64,000 bases of DNA from positions 3,596,001 through 3,660,000 of the forward strand of contig NZ_CP048602.1 of assembly GCF_012427705.1 (NCBI RefSeq), written 5' to 3'. The notes beneath the pieces were generated by a model, which saw nothing but the letters and a program-made list of their open reading frames with translations, made no database searches and was not told the origin of the DNA. Shown in pieces: positions 63,285-64,000 of the stretch. Positions within the stretch are counted from its first letter, which is position 1. Every line of letters starts with the position of its first letter. This DNA is from Vreelandella piezotolerans. Its GTDB lineage: Bacteria > Pseudomonadota > Gammaproteobacteria > Pseudomonadales > Halomonadaceae. A program made the position numbers and the translations under genes.

Positions 63285-64000
63285 ATGAAAACGCTACATC
63301 TGCGCAAGCGTCCGCTTGCCATGCTCACGGCTATCTCGCTACTTCCCCTTGCGTTACTCTCCAGCCATGCCTACGCCGAATGCGAGCGGGGCGACTTGGA
63401 CACCCTTTACTGCGACGAAAATGGTGACATGGTCGCCGACCGCCCGGCCGATGAGTCGGAATGGGCCAACCCCGACACGCTGATTTTTGCCTATACCCCA
63501 GTGGAAGATCCCGCCATTTATTCCGATATCTGGCAGCCCTTTATCGACCACTTATCGGACGTCACCGGGCGCGATGTGCGCTTCTTTGCGGTGCAGTCGA
63601 ATGCCGCCCAGGTAGAAGCCATGCGCAGCGGTCGTCTTCATATCGCGGGGTTCTCTACTGGCCCAACGCCGTTTGCGGTCAACCTAGCCGGTGCCGTGCC
63701 CTTTGCGCTGATGGGCTCTGATGACGGCCAGTTCGGTTACACCCTGCAGCTATTTACCCACGTCGACTCGGACATCGAGACGCTGGAAGACTTGAAAGGG
63801 AAGCGCGTGGCGCATACCTCGCCCACTTCGAACTCGGGCAACTTAGCGCCGAGAGCGCTCCTGCCCGAGCTGGGCATCACGCCGGAAGAGGATTACGAGG
63901 TGGTTTACTCCGGTAGCCACGATCAATCCATGCTGGGCGTGGTAGCCAGAGATTACGATGCTGCTCCGGTCGCCTCTGAAGTCGTCGAGCGCATGGCCGC
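63285..64000 (+). CDS. PhnD-like phosphate/phosphonate ABC transporter binding protein (5' part, runs off edge)
   Basis: The first 238 codons of a periplasmic binding protein, open to the window edge. A signal peptide (about 1-35, ending SSHAYA) is followed by WANPDTLIFAYTPVEDPAIY, IAGFSTGPTPFAVNLAGAVPFA, LKGKRVAHTSPTSNSGNLAPR, and VYSGSHDQSML, matching phosphonate-family PhnD/PtxB-type proteins. The ATG at 63285 has AAGAGG 7 bases before it. Permease and ATPase genes are expected beyond the window. No Pho box was visible upstream. Confidence 0.88.
   Translation, partial: MKTLHLRKRPLAMLTAISLLPLALLSSHAYAECERGDLDTLYCDENGDMVADRPADESEWANPDTLIFAYTPVEDPAIYSDIWQPFIDHLSDVTGRDVRFFAVQSNAAQVEAMRSGRLHIAGFSTGPTPFAVNLAGAVPFALMGSDDGQFGYTLQLFTHVDSDIETLEDLKGKRVAHTSPTSNSGNLAPRALLPELGITPEEDYEVVYSGSHDQSMLGVVARDYDAAPVASEVVERMA

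Noticed and set aside
1..64000. CRISPR arrays, tRNA or rRNA genes, insertion sequences, attachment sites
   Set aside because: No regularly spaced repeats, cloverleaf-type sequences, transposase or integrase genes were seen in the gaps or among the coding frames.

Overview
The window looks like a chromosomal segment of a halophilic gammaproteobacterium of the Halomonas/Vreelandella type. This rests on gene content and style: GC-rich coding, the order xseB-ispA-dxs, a BCCT carrier, a TctABC system, an Aap amino-acid transporter, Urt urea uptake and a large MscS-family channel. There is no rRNA, tRNA, CRISPR array, transposase or prophage. Genes are dense and mostly core or metabolic. The last gene runs off the right edge.

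Layout. 0.1-2.7 kb: two paralogous LysR regulators bracket a HAD dehalogenase-like gene, with ATGA overlaps at both junctions. 2.9-7.0 kb, divergent: a class III CoA-transferase, an HMG-CoA-lyase-family lyase and a fused aconitase-family hydratase, which I read as a possible C5-dicarboxylate (citramalate/mesaconate type) route. 7.0-8.8 kb: a Cache chemoreceptor with a sigma-28 promoter. 9.1-14.5 kb: urease operon ureDABC-E-F-G. 14.8-17.3 kb: copper/metal-type genes (DUF2946, PepSY, PCuAC). 17.3-18.7 kb: a globin-coupled diguanylate cyclase. 18.9-24.6 kb: urtABCDE. 25.0-30.9 kb: tctCBA with a CitA/DcuS-type two-component system. 31-36 kb: DUF481 protein, a NitT/TauT-type ABC importer and a divergent BCCT carrier. 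36-41 kb: orphan minimal flagellin, folK, folM, MscS-like channel. 41-45.5 kb: YqaA, IclR, crotonase-family protein, trhO, pirin. 45.6-56.5 kb: serA, xseB-ispA-dxs, djlA, GST, small membrane protein, Zn alcohol dehydrogenase, ribA, hemE-speE. 56.6-62.0 kb: a lone AapJ paralogue, then aapJQMP. 62.1-64.0 kb: ridA, histidine phosphatase, PhnD-like binding protein (partial).

The most coherent theme is nitrogen scavenging. The urease operon, the urea importer operon and the aap operon each carry a sequence with canonical sigma-54 GG-N10-GC spacing, and NtrC-like GCACC boxes lie upstream at enhancer distance. The first two promoters are almost identical. This would let one nitrogen-limitation signal turn on urea import, urea hydrolysis and amino-acid uptake. 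A second recurring device is a stem-loop directly after the binding-protein gene in three transport operons (urt, tct, aap).

I saw no obviously novel defence or mobile system. The items most worth following up are the sigma-54/NtrC trio, the CoA-transferase/lyase/hydratase cluster, two intrinsic terminators on the plus strand with no gene in front of them, a 97-bp nested palindromic element inside the urease operon, a crotonase-family protein lacking both usual catalytic glutamates, and a BCCT carrier with an altered aromatic box. All assignments come from reading the sequence; no database search was run.
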